Assembly: GCA_037893225.1 (NCBI GenBank)
Contig: JAZGUH010000402.1
Coordinates: forward strand, 620,001-684,000
Source: Hippasteria phrygiana
Lineage: Eukaryota; Echinodermata; Asteroidea; Valvatida; Goniasteridae
Direction: 5' to 3'
DNA length: 64,000 nt
Of this stretch, positions 23,640 to 34,745 are shown one piece after another; positions within the stretch are counted from its first letter, which is position 1, and the number at the start of each line of letters is the position of its first letter. The position numbers and the translations under genes were made by a program. The notes under the pieces were generated by a model that made no database searches, was not told the DNA's origin, and was given only the letters and a program-made list of their open reading frames with translations.

Positions 23640-24190
23640 ACGCGGGTATATCATAATAGATCCCAATTGTATTGCAACTTCACCCTCGCCGCCAGCGGAT
23701 GATTTCCCTGAAGGGGGCGGGCTTGTCTTTTGTCACGGGCATCTCTTACACTAACGTGAGACGAGGATCTGAAGGAGTCGCAAACAACACGTAAAACAAT
23801 ACATCCGCCGCGTCCGGACGGTGTAGCACCTGTCACGACAAACCGCTGCCCGAGAAAATGCGGTTTTCTTCCGGGGGCGGGCGGCTTTTCCCCGCTGGGA
23901 ATGTAGGCCTCGTCAAGCCGGCCCATTACAAAGAAATTCGTGTTGACGGTAGCGCTCTCGCATTACGCCTATCCACATCAGGTGCACGTCCGATTTGATA
24001 TACGAACAGACATCGGACTTTTTATGCCCTTCGTTGGACGGGGAGAAGAACAAACTTTTTACGGGGCGTTTAATGAGATTGGTCTTGATTGCTTTCCGAT
24101 TCATACGGAGCACCTGTGGGGTTTGATGAGCGCTCAGTCCCGCATCGTAATAATGGGAAACTCTTACGGTTCTAATTCGGTGCTATGATG
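23640..24190. other. GC-rich, CpG-rich island with overlapping open frames
   Basis: A 550-bp patch clearly richer in GC than its flanks. The minus strand has a 91-codon frame from an ATG at 23926 (MGRLDEAYIPSGEKPPAPGR...) that ends in TGA at about 23651. The plus strand has an open frame of about 95 codons ending at 24188 (...YPHQVHVRFDIRTDIGLFMP...). The minus frame contains GQRFVVTGATPSG, faintly like the first strands of a galectin-type domain, but the conserved HFNPRF and WG.EE blocks are absent. It may be a CpG-rich first exon or promoter, or chance. I cannot assign a function. Confidence 0.25.
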
Positions 24191-25387
24191 TAGAATAGAG
24201 TGGATAATAATGTGCATGGCAAAAACGAGAGAAGCGAATCTGACAACGCACAGAGGCAATATTTCATTGTCCGTTTTAATGCTGTTTAAAAAAATATATC
24301 CCTTGGGGTAGCCTGTAGTTACTTCGAGAAAAAAAGACGATGAGTTAAAATTATGAAAGAGATGAAAATAAAAAGAAAATGGGACGATATGCGCCTCCCC
24401 TCCCCAATTTTTTTTCAAAACCACAAGGCTTTGCCATTGGAAGTTATACAAACAGAATGATTATAGAATTGACGAGGTTTACAATTTTACTAAAATTGAT
24501 GCGACAAAATTTGCCCAAGACATGAATTAATGGGGTAGCGAATACAAATTCAACAGAGCGCGTCTGATCATTGTTAGGACAAAGGCCTACTACCACTTAC
24601 ACGGACAAGCTTTTAGAATTACCTAATTTATTCATGAAGCTACGATTTTGATGTATCACTCAGTCGTACATAATTACTGCCCCCAACGCATCATAGTGGG
24701 GAATGCGGGAAATTTGTTTGGTAATATTACGCGGAGTGACCATAATTTGATAAAATGAGGTCATAATGGGCACAGACAGTTTGCCGCCAGCGTGATAAAG
24801 GCAAACAGAAAGACAAAAGAACAACAACACAATGGAGTTGACAACTGATGAGTTATACATGCGTCGAGTCTTGTCTGACATTGCTGGTAAAATTAACAGT
24901 TCGCGTTAATTCCCCAAGAAGCGATGAAATATTGCAACGTGTTAAATTGGCGGATGGGCCTCCAGGATTGGAACGGTTGTGAAATAGAATAAGTTTTTCA
25001 CCGGTCCAAAACAACTAGAACAATTGGGTTTCCTGTGACATCGCCCACGAAAATTACTCACTCTGTGCCCCCGTATGTTGGCTTTGAACTTTCCACCTGG
25101 TCAAATGCCAGGTGTGGTTTTTGTCCTCGTTTGAAATAGAAATAGACTAAAATATTTTACCACTCCGGAAAAATTAGAACAATGGCATTTCCTGTAACTT
25201 CTCCCACGACAATAACTCGCTTTACGCCCCTGCGTTTTGGCTTTGTGCCTATTATCTGGGGCCAATTTCATGGAACTGCACAGCACAAAAATGCTAATGC
25301 GTGAACATTCTTCCTTGATAAAAACAGAATTATCAACCTTTTTCCATGTGATACACACATTATGACCTGGATGGGGATATTTTCATA
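24191..25387. other. No gene identified
   Basis: Two related segments near 24.98-25.09 kb and 25.14-25.26 kb share the words AACAATTGG/AACAATGGC, TTTCCTGTGACAT/TTTCCTGTAACTT and ACGCCCCTGCGTTTTGGCTT-like text. They are a diverged direct duplication of about 160 bp. No exon was seen. Confidence 0.4.
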
Positions 25388-25586
25388 GAGCTGCTTTTTA
25401 AGCACGAAAAACCTTGCCTAATAAAATCGGGTTACCAGCCCAAACTCCATGTAATATATTTTGTTTGTGACTGGTATTTAGCTGTTGTTGCTTAGCATAA
25501 CAATCACATGAAGTTTGGGCTGGAACCTAATTCTATTAACCAAGGTTTTCGTGCTTAAGGACATTTTTTGCTTAAATAAGCAGCTC
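25388..25586. mobile_element. Hairpin MITE
   Basis: GAGCTGCTTTTTAAGCACGA at the left is matched, inverted, by TCGTGCTTAAG..AAGCAGCTC at the right. CAGCCCAAACT and AGTTTGGGCTG are matching inner words. It is about 200 bp and almost all stem. Confidence 0.7.
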
Positions 25587-26748
25587 TTTAAAATTGATAC
25601 CAAACAAGATATGGACATGGGAGTACCCTCTCTTGTCCCTATACACACTCCAGATTATTGTTACCTAACATCCCCCCCCCCCCCCCCCCCCCAGATATCT
25701 GAAAGGAATTCCTGAAATTCCGGGAAGGCAATGACCAACACAAAAGGGGTGGGGTGAATTACCCCCGTGCCATATCTTGCTTCAAATGATGAAATTGGGC
25801 AGTTATTGTTTGGTAACCTCTTTTTACTTAGCAGCACATTTTTTAGTTCGGCATTTTTTGTGAAATTTGGCTTCTAATCAAATCCCATGTCGGTTTTTGG
25901 TCCTCGTTTCGCCTCTCATAATTCAAGCACTTAGATTATTTGTATATAAAAAACTCGACTGTTTTCTTCAACAGCTTCAGTTTGTTTATGTTCTTCGAGT
26001 AAACTCATAAAATAAATGCCAGGACGTCAGTACTTCAAAAAATGGGACTTGCATTTATTCCAATGTTTGCGGTTATTCACATGCATACACCCACCGTGTG
26101 TGTGTACATACGTCTGTTGTAATGCCACAATAACAAATTAGGGTCTATGTGTAATCATTTTGAATATGCGGTTTGTCATGTTTCCAAAACAAGAAAATCC
26201 AATTATTCGATTGAAGCATGTGCGCATAACTTCAGAATGTATGCACTTTGACAACGCCATTATTTACAAGTACCTTTATTTACAAGTAAATCTATACACA
26301 CAAAAAACACAAGATAGTTGGATTAATTTCTCGTTTTTCAGTACAATTAACATTTGACCAAACCACCATTATTTCTGCATTTATATATTTTGCTTTCTAA
26401 TACATAGAAATTAAGATATCTAATGATGGCACCATTTTATTCAGAATCGTCTTATTTATAATATTTTGAGCCACAACTTAAGCGATTGTTTTCAAATGTA
26501 AAGTCGTGCATAATTAAAAAGGGAAGACAGGATGTACGGTCAAGTTGCTTTTAATTGTTATCCTGATTTGCTCAATTAACCTTTTGGGTTAAAAAAAGAG
26601 AAGTAAGTCTGCTGACAAATTTTCAGATTTTTTTCTTTTTTTTTTAGAATACCAGTAGGCCTACCTTTTGCCTGGTCTGTTGTGTAGCATGCAGTGGTAC
26701 TACGTGTAAAAAAGAACATGTCCTACTTTTTATCCTAAATAACTGTGT
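25587..26748. other. No gene identified
   Basis: AT-rich sequence with a C-run at 25672-25692. No exon or recognisable repeat was seen. Confidence 0.5.
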
Positions 26749-27285
26749 TTGTTTACTAATGGAATTAAACAAAAATTGCAGATCATGTAAAACAGGCATG
26801 ACAAATTTTATGGAGCAAATTTCATCAGCTTTGTGCAAGAGGGTGATATTTAAACGCCATACGAAAATACTCACTTTCAGAATCTCCCACTTTCGACTTG
26901 GCGTCCTCCAATGTCGATACAGCGCTGGAGACGGTGTGACTTTCCTCTTATGGCGCTATCTCAAAGAATTAGTCTATGTCAGACGTCCCTTTGCAACTCT
27001 TGATGTGTTGCGCCAAACGATCGAGGTGTGCAATGACATCAGGGGTGATTCTGCATTTTTCAGAAGCTTTCTGCCGCATCACACGCCTTCCGCCACCGTC
27101 TCCAGCGCTGTAGCGACATTGGAGGACGCCAAGTCGGAAGTGGCAGATTCTGAAAGTGAGTATTTGTATTCGTATGGCGTTTAAATCTCACCCTCTTGCA
27201 CAAAGCTGATGAAATTCGCTCCATAAAATTCGTCATGCCTTGTTTACAAGATCTGAAATTTTGGTTTAATTCCATTGGTAAACAA
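26749..27285. repeat. Long inverted repeat with exon-like, splice-donor-bearing arms
   Basis: The left arm (26749-26938) and right arm (27093-27285) are about 90% complementary around a loop of about 150 bp. Each arm, read outward from the loop, encodes TVSSAV(S/A)TLEDAKS then (K/E)V(G/A)DSE, and reaches a good donor, GAAA|GTGAGTA. The rest of each arm then looks like intron sequence. In the loop the plus frame continues upstream as DVLRQTIEVCNDIRGDSAFF, so the right arm plus loop could be one exon ending at about 27156. The two arms are therefore a head-to-head duplication of an exon 3' end and its intron. The protein family is not recognised. It is alanine/serine-rich and probably helical. 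Confidence 0.7.
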
Positions 27286-27477
27286 CACCAAAAGTAATAC
27301 ATTCATATTATATGGCGCCATCAACGTCAGAAAGAGTCCCAGAAGCGGTAACCTTGGGAACAATCTTGAAACAATTTTGCAAGGTCTATTATGATGTTCC
27401 CCTCTCCACCCCTCCTCGTCCCCCAGACAAATCAGCTTTAAATTCACCGGTAACATAAGATTACATAATGACCAGCA

Positions 27478-27640
27478 GTGTTGGAGGTCTCGAGACCGGC
27501 CTCGGCCTCGAGGCCGGCCTCGAGGCCGATTTTTATGGCCTCGGTCTCGGCCTTGGCCTCGGAGTGCAAGGCCTCGGCCTCGGCCTCGGCCTCGGAGCCT
27601 TCCGGACTCGAAGATCTGGTCGAGGCCGGCTCGAGGCCGC
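27478..27640 (+). repeat. GGCCTC/GGCCTCGG hexanucleotide array 1
   Basis: Imperfect repeats of GGCCTCGGCCTCGG with inverted CGAGGCC sections that can fold back. The flank ATGACCAGCAGTGTTGGAGG resembles, with changes, the flank of array 2. Open frames here are low-complexity artefacts. Confidence 0.85.
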
Positions 27641-27689
27641 CCACTTTGACCAATTTTCCCACCTATTCAAATGTGTTTTCTGTTTCAAT

Positions 27690-29245
27690 TAATTTAAATT
27701 GTTTACCTCATGAAACTTTCGAGAAGCTGCCACAGTGAGTTCCGTGAAACGAAATAAAGTTTCAAGCAGATACGCACGAATTAATGAACTGGTATTTGCA
27801 TTATTGCACCATGGAGCTATAGATAGCTCCACGATTGCACGTACTACGTACGTACATTATATGTATTATCTTCTTGTAGAACCAGTCTACTCCCGGTAAT
27901 AGACTACGTGTAGTTCCTGGTCCAGCACTTCACTCGCCCCATGAACTGCCACTATTGTGTTACACGTACTCAGGTAGCATCTAATATTTTTGTTAGATAA
28001 TCTGTCTACTCCCGCTATAGACTGGTTCCTGGACCACCACTCGGCCCTGAACGAGTGAACGTTAAAGCGATAATCATAATGGCCGGCATACCGGCAGTGA
28101 AGTTGAGGGAACCAACCTGTTATTCACGCGTGCTCGCGCAACGCGAAGCCTGTCACATGTCTACTAGTCTATGTACCCATAACTGCATGCCCTTGCAAAG
28201 ACTGTCCTCTCTGTTCCAGCTAGTCTTGGTTCAAAGACGTTACTATTGTACTTTTGTACTTTCGCAGTTGCAATGCACAGGCAGCGCGATCAGGTACAGT
28301 GTAGTTGCAATAGGCCGACAGCGCGATAAGATTTTGGATCTGTAGTACAGTCTTGGATAAGTTGGCATTTCGGGGGCGCGACCAGACTGTGGACTGTGAT
28401 AATGATGGACGGTTATGCAATAGACCGATCCAGTGAGCGTCGCCTGATGGTGTTCTGACCAATCACATGCGTGGTTTATGTCCGACATGCGTGCACGTGC
28501 ATGTGACGCGCGCAGCTAGCTGCAGATCAATGGTCATGATGCCTCGTCATGTCCTATGTATTTGCATGTAATGAATAATTTATGATAAGGCTCAAACTCG
28601 GTCACTGATTGGATCCCTCGGAAAAGCGAGGGAGAATCATCGAAAAGTAAAGAAAAAGTTAAGAATTGCCTGCCAACTTATCCAAGACCCTTGTGGCGAT
28701 CCAAAATCGTGCACGTTTGACAAACACCGGCTGCGGAATCGGCTGCATTTTGTAAACTACGCATGCGTGAGGCCAGAACGCACGTACGAAGCCGGGATTT
28801 CGAGGACACAACGTTAGTGAATCTGGCGCGCGGCGCTCCGAAATAACAACACAAGGGTCTTGGGCCCAAGACTATGTTCCAGCCAGCAGTGCTCCAGTGG
28901 AGCGCATTTTTAGCAGAGGAGGGATTATTACGAGGCCACACCGTGCAAAGCTATCCCAATAGATGCTGGAGACCCTTATGTTCTTGAAATGCAATAAACA
29001 TATCCTTTAAGGAACCTGCCATTGACGTGACTTGAAAATAGAATAAACAATCCAACAATGAAGGTAGTGTACACGATTGGTAATCCTCTAATTTGTTTTT
29101 ACTGAATTATTACGAAATACCTTACTAGCCTGTAAGTTAATAGTAGTCTCAATCATCGTGTGAAATGATAGCACCAGGTGTGCTGTCGTTGTCAAGAAAA
29201 GTGGAAATTTATATTGTTTTCAATCGTTGGAAAACTGCCCTGTAG
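27690..29245. other. No gene identified; local duplication
   Basis: CAGTCTACTCCCGGTAATAG (27.88 kb) recurs in altered form as TGTCTACTCCCGCTATAGAC (28.00 kb), each followed by a TTCCTGG(T/A)CCA word, which indicates a tandem duplication of about 120 bp. CpG-rich patches at 28.1-28.5 and 28.7-28.9 kb have no supported exon. Confidence 0.45.
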
Positions 29246-29357
29246 GCTTTAGTCAAGGCGCGCGTGGCTACCCGGACGAGTGGCGCGCCCCGGACATGCT
29301 GGCATTCGGGGCGCGTCACGTGTCCAGGTAGCCACGCGCGTCTTGTTGACTAAAGGC
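29246..29357. mobile_element. Short GC-rich hairpin MITE
   Basis: GCTTTAGTCAAGGCGCGCGT and its near-complement ending in GACTAAAGGC form arms of about 30 bp. Inner words GGCGCGCC and GGGGCGCG add a second stem. Confidence 0.7.
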
Positions 29358-29574
29358 TATCATCCGCCCGACGGTTGAAAACGAGCGCCGTTTTTCTCTC
29401 GTTTTTCTCGCCATCCAACAACGCAAAACTTTGAACAGGTCAGTGGAACGATATTTCCTATAAAATACTAACCCCCAAATCCGCCCATTTCTGAAAATTG
29501 CAACAATGACCAATCATACACACTGCCTTTAACCTTGATTGAGTGGATTATTAGTTTATTACGTGTTTAGTAAC

Positions 29575-29710
29575 CGGCCTCGGCCTCGGCCTCGGCCTCG
29601 GACGTTGTGGCCTCGGCCTCGGCCTTGGCCTCGGACGTTGTGGCCTCGGCCTCGGTCTCGGCCTCGGAGGTTGTGGCCTCGGTCTTGGCCTCGGCCTCGG
29701 AGGTTGTGGC
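29575..29710 (+). repeat. GGCCTCGG hexanucleotide array 2
   Basis: Runs of GGCCTCGGCCTCGG separated by GACGTTGT or GAGGTTGT spacers, giving a higher-order pattern. The same hexanucleotide occurs 2 kb upstream. A GC-rich foldback repeat (29.74-29.88 kb) follows. Confidence 0.85.
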
Positions 29711-30197
29711 CTTGACTACAACACTGATGACCAGCGGTGTATTCAAGGGCGCCGATGGGTGGGGGACGGAGGGGACATGTCCCCCATACTTTTTAGAGTG
29801 GGTAAGGGGACAAGCCCCCCCCCCCCCCCACTTTTCAGAGTGGGGGAGGGTACAGCGTAATTTTCAGTTGTCCCCAAACTTTTTGATTGTAAAATATCAT
29901 CAGCGAGAAAGTTTTGTTTAAAAGAATTTAAAGCCCTCATAATTTTACAGAAATAAAACCCAGTGCAAGCACGAGTAAGCAGCACTAGTATTTTATGCAC
30001 AAGGCAAGAATGATTTATGGATGTTCCACGAGTGGTAATGTGGCGGCTGCGTTGCTGGCGACAGTTGTTCGTACAGCGCGCAACGGCAAGGGAGTTATCC
30101 AAATTTGTATTGGCCTACATGGAGATCAGTGGCACTAATGCACAATCTACCATGTTTGGTCCAACTTGTCGGACCCCTCATGTCACAACTCTTATTG

Positions 30198-31085
30198 GTT
30201 GCGTTCGATTAAGCTTACACATTCGATTAGTAATCACGTGATACTCGTTTCTGCCCCGGTGTCCACCACCACCATCCCAACTAACAAGCTGGTCCCTGGT
30301 GACTGCCCGGGTGTAATGACGTCACCGGCTAGCTGAAAACGTAAACATGGCGGGGAACTCGAATTCGATGTGAGTAAATGTACACATTGCGACTCACACA
30401 TTTGCGTTTTTGCATCCCTGTGGAGACATGGCATTGTTCTCCCCTTTGTAAGCAAACCCCCACAGACTTTGTACACAACATTCCTTGTGGAGACAACCTA
30501 ACCCATATAATTGCCTAGTGGAGACCTATTCAGTCTCTTTGTTCCCATTGTGTTCATGTCTCCACAGGGTACGCAGGGACGGATCTAGGTTTTAACTAAG
30601 GGGGGGGGGGGGGGGGGGGGGTGTATACCCGAATGCACACCTTGCTAGGGGAGTCCGGGGCATTAAACCCGTAAAGCATGCACCCAGAAATATTTCACTG
30701 GGCAGCCCAAGGGGGGGGGGGGGGGGGGGGGGTGGGTTTAAACCCCCAAACCCCCCCCCCGTAGATCCGCCACTGGGGTACGGTATATCTCTCCAAATTG
30801 GAAAGCAAATAGTGTACGTTGTTTTCCTGACATTGACAACAGTTGGCGACTAGACTGTGTGCAAATTGTGATTTCTATAATTATGTCGTCATGGTCACGA
30901 TTTTTCAGACAGTGAGCCTGTGTTTACATTTTACACTTTTTAAAGTTCCCGCCCTAAACGACCTTTGATCTCAGTTTTTCCAGAATGCCTACAGGCGAAT
31001 ACACCGGAGCTTTCGATTAGCCTCATTTCGTTGCTTCTCCGCTGTGTAACCCCGTGTTTTAAATTTTAAGATAATCGAACGCAAA
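30198..31085. mobile_element. Candidate TIR element containing a CRE and exon-like start
   Basis: TTGCGTTCGATTA at 30198 and TAATCGAACGCAA at about 31073-31085 are exact inverted ends. Inside, near 30320-30372, a TGACGTCACCGG word precedes an ATG in good context (AACATGGCGG) that opens MAGNSNSM and meets the donor GTGAGTAA on the plus strand. No target duplication is obvious. It could be a non-autonomous transposon, or a real gene start with coincidental terminal words. A MITE (30574-30775) is nested in it. Confidence 0.35.
30574..30775 (+). mobile_element. CAG(T/G)GGCGGATCTA MITE, copy 1
   Basis: The left end CAGGGACGGATCTAGGTTTT and right end GTAGATCCGCCACTG are inverted. GGGTACG directly flanks both sides (567-573; 776-782), a clean 7-bp target duplication. 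Two G-runs and a C-run lie just inside the termini. There is no coding frame. Confidence 0.8.
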
Positions 31086-31167
31086 CATTTTATATGGCTC
31101 TGTCTTGATTACTTATATAGCGCCCTTTAATGTTTTCTATTAAAGCTGACTGAGCAATAAATAATAT

Positions 31168-31173
31168 TTTATT
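31168..31173 (-). terminator. Candidate poly(A) signal of gene B
   Basis: AATAAA on the minus strand, about 170 nt beyond the gene B stop codon. No transcript evidence is available. Confidence 0.4.
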
Positions 31174-31342
31174 GTCATGCATTTTTCTGATGGATAATGC
31201 GTGGTAGGGCCTATGTACAAGCAATTTAAAAGAAACAATTCTTATTTTTTTGGAGGAGTATTTTTTGCTACTGAATACATTTTGCGTTGTCAAGACGGGT
31301 TCCAGTCCAAAATGCAAGATATTTCAGAAGGCGAAACAAATT

Positions 31343-32409
31343 CTAATCCAGAACGAGCACATTGTAGATATCCTCAGATTTACGCTGGGAAGGTGCAATT
31401 TGGCGGTTGCACCTTTGTAGCGTGTTGTACACCGGGTCCTCGTCACTGCATTCACTGATGTTAGACTCGTTTCCCGCGCTTTTCTGCCCTTGTTCAGTGT
31501 GGTCGGAAGGTGGCGGCTTTTCAGTCAGCACCTGTTGCATGTTTCCCGTGCGTGAGTCGGCAAGTTTGACATATCCAGGAGACTGCGTGCTATTGCTAGC
31601 AGCACCATCGTTCAACGGAGCCGCTGACGACGCGTTGCCTGTACCCGTCAGTTGCAGGTAATCGTACTTGACGGCATCGTCTTCGTCCTCTGCATTTTTA
31701 GACATACTGGCTGGTTTTCTCGCATTCGGTACGTTGTTGTTGAAACCGTCTTCACCGTTGCCTTCCCCGTGTAGCGTAAAGTAATACGGCCGTATCAATC
31801 CCCTTTCTTCCGCATTCCCGTTTTCGCCAGTGTCGTTCGGTCTTACACTTCGCGGTCGAGCAGTTTCATTTGCTGCATACGATGTTTGTTCTTGCAGATT
31901 GATGGAACTGTAGTACACGCCATCTGGCTCGGGTATTCTCTCCTCACGCGTTGCCTCGCCGGGTTCGGAAACACCTGTCCCCATCTCGTTGAGCGACGAG
32001 TAGTAGACCTCCCCCGACCTTGATGGGGGCGAAACAGCGTCTCTGCTCGCAAGGCCTGTGGTCACGGTGTGCTCTCGTGCCCCCTCGTTCACGACTACCA
32101 CAGAGTGCCAGGCACGATTCGAACCCTTGACGTCCTTGTTCAGGGGAATGCGAAAGTTCGGCTCGTCGTAGTCGCCTATTCCGATGAGGCAGGAGCGGGG
32201 TCTGTGCGCCGTAATATTATTGGAGGTGACGGCGTAAAGCCGTTGAGAGCGCGGTTCGTCGTACTCGCAGAGACTCCGGACGCGGCCGGCCGGTCGCGCG
32301 ACCGACCGGCCGAGGCGCAGGTTAGGGAAGCTACGGTCGGCCGGCTGGTCCAGTCGGGTGTAAACACCAGTGTGAAGGCTGTCCATTTCAATGTTGTACG
32401 GGCAATAAC
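31343..32409 (-). CDS. Gene B: terminal exon, tyrosine-rich cytoplasmic tail
   Basis: One open frame of 354 codons starts after an acceptor (ttctgaatatag|GT) in the phase needed by the 56-nt exon and ends at a stop at 31343. It has no signal or membrane segment. It is hydrophilic and probably disordered. Tyrosine motifs, in order: VYTRL, EYDEPR, LYAVTS, DYDEPN, VYYSSL, VYYSSI, PYYFTL, VKYDYLQL, GYVKL, VYNTL, IYNVL. Three fit the ITIM form V/IxYxxL/I (VYYSSL, VYYSSI, VKYDYL), and the two YDEP sites fit Crk/Abl-type SH2 ligands. This points to a phosphotyrosine-signalling receptor tail; the partners are inferred. A GC-rich palindrome lies in the N-terminal part (about 32.28-32.33 kb). The intron upstream is 9.5 kb and full of transposons. 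Confidence 0.8.
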
Positions 32410-34547
32410 CTATATTCAGAAGACATAACATTTTGAAAAAAATTGGCGTTATTTATGAAACGAAATGTAATAGATAACTTCCTAAGCTACTTGTAGGAGA
32501 TGGCTGCCTCTTGAAAACTTTACCTTATATACATCCCACAAAGATTGAGTGTGAAAAGCACTATATTCTATGAGTATAATGTGTGCCTTGAAATAAGCCT
32601 TGCGTCAGCAAGATCTATAGTGTCAACAAAACAATAATATTAATATTATTTATGTTTCTTTTTTTACCCACCCGACCCAATGCTGTTCCTTTCTCCTGCT
32701 TCAAAATCTCTTGTATCCGTTTGCCCTTCTACTTTCATTTCCACTGGTTTGTTTCCCAACTTTTTGTCAATCTATGGTTTTTGTGCTATTTTTTAGCACG
32801 ATGAAGAAAATTCTGCTTGGACGATGGACTTTCTAATGTTTATTAAAGTGGTGCATGTTTCCTAACTGTATCTATCTTGTATAACTGGCTGATATTTAAT
32901 TCAGATTGACACGATCTGCATCATGCAGCTGTACATGGAAATGTCCAATATAATGACTGCGTGTCTGATCTAATGTTTCAAGAAAATGGTCAATGTCTGG
33001 ATATCCGCTGGTGACATCACGCCTATTTTAAGAACCCCGTGTTGTATGGTTTTGGGTTAAAGTTTGAAGGCATTTTTGTGTGGTGAATTATGATCATTCT
33101 TCGGGGGGGGGGGGGGGGGTGTTAGGAGCTCACAAACGTTTGTTTCAGAGTTTTACCGTATTCCCCAATATAGAATTCAGCTGGGATACGAACCACCGCG
33201 TATAAATGTGCTCAGCAGTTGCACATACATCGCGGGACTGGCGGACATTGAAGACACATAGTGAATATTTTGAAAAAAAAACGAAAAAAACTGACTGAAA
33301 GATAATTTTAAATGGATGCCGTCTATTAATAAAATTAGTACAGAGACTGCAGATTCAAGATTGAATTATATAATGGTTTATGATGAATTAATCTGCAGCC
33401 ACAGTCACTTCAGTTTTATTTTGTAATTGAATCATAACTTTATTCACCACCTTAATGGCCGCAACTTAAGACATTATTGGAATTGTCGCTTATTCGGCGA
33501 TCGCAAGCAATATTTTAGGGTTTAACACGTGCTTTACCGAAGTGTCTTCACAAACTCATTGGAATCTTTATTGGTGAGCCTGTGTTCCACTAACACTCCA
33601 TGAATAATTAGGAACTCCGTTAAAACCATTAATGAAAAGGACAAGAAGAAACCTTAAGTTAAGAACAACCTATACTTCAACCTAGCTACATGTACTGGGT
33701 AGCTGACCCTAACTTATATAATCTGTAATTGCAAAAAGTAAGACTAACATGTGCACTGCATGTGATGGGTCATGATTCTCTACATGTAGATGTATAACGA
33801 ATTCTAACGTGTATCCTTAGACAATCACAGATAATTCTACAAACCTATTAAACAAAGAATTGTAAGACCAGCACTTGATTAATTAAACGAATTCAAGTTT
33901 GGGAACTATGAGATTTCAAATTCGCCGTTATTAGAGCTGTGCTGGGTCTAGAATGCACATGCACATGTGTCGATATTGTTTTTATAATCAGCAAAATTTA
34001 ACCTCATCAATCACAGATAATTGTATGATACATTAAAACAATCATTTAAAATAACAATTATTCATACCCCCATGTCTCTCAGTCCTGAAATTTGGCTAGA
34101 AATAACGGACATTTTAGGGATATACAGAGCCAATTTTTCTGAACTTTCTCTGAATCAACGAGCGATCGACTTTTTGGGCAGTGAAAAATGTCCAGTCTCA
34201 GGAGGGCGCTGTAACTACACACTGTACTGGACCAACGTCAGTTACAGGAATGTTATCTGTAACTTACAAATGTACTCAGTTTAGTGACTTTTTAAGAAAG
34301 TTTTTTTCGTCGTGGTAACATTTTGTTCCTATTTATTGAAACCAGACATCTTTTGAAATCAGTTTTTCGACACAAAACAACGCTTTCCTTTTAAATTGCA
34401 CGATATTATGAGACTTATTTTTCCGGGGATAACATATATTGCTCTTTCATCAATTCACATCATTAGAAATACAACACTACGGGGAATTAATAAAGCTCGA
34501 TCTATGCAGGTCGAAGGCCGATTTTGATGTGTGACAAGCAACAGGTG
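32410..34547. other. Gene B last intron, right of the tail exon: no exon seen
   Basis: AT-rich intronic sequence on gene B's strand with a G-run at about 33104-33119. Open frames such as plus 34021-34284 have no support. Confidence 0.5.
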
Positions 34548-34745
34548 CAGGGGCGGATCTAGGTTTTAACTAAGGGGGGGGGGGGGGGGTTTACCTGTGG
34601 TGATTGGCCTACACACCCCAGCGTGCCGAATTTTCGACACCCGACACTGGTTATTTTTTATATTTTTCTCAGCCCAAGGGGGGGGGGGGGGGGGTTTAAA
34701 CCCCCCAAACCCCCCCCCCCCCCCCCCCCCGTAGATCCGCCACTG
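34548..34745 (+). mobile_element. CAG(T/G)GGCGGATCTA MITE, copy 2
   Basis: Starts CAGGGGCGGATCTAGGTTTT and ends GTAGATCCGCCACTG, with AGGTG at both flanks (543-547; 746-750). Runs of G and C form the sub-terminal arms. Its inner sequence (TGGCCTACACACCCCAGCGT) is shared with copy 3 at 57.2 kb but not with copy 1. Confidence 0.85.

Noticed and set aside
32380..32409. Joining gene B's transmembrane exon directly to the tail exon, using an internal gacag acceptor
   Set aside because: The phase could be forced but the site has no pyrimidine tract; the 56-nt exon with a GC donor closes the frame at much better sites and has a gene C counterpart.
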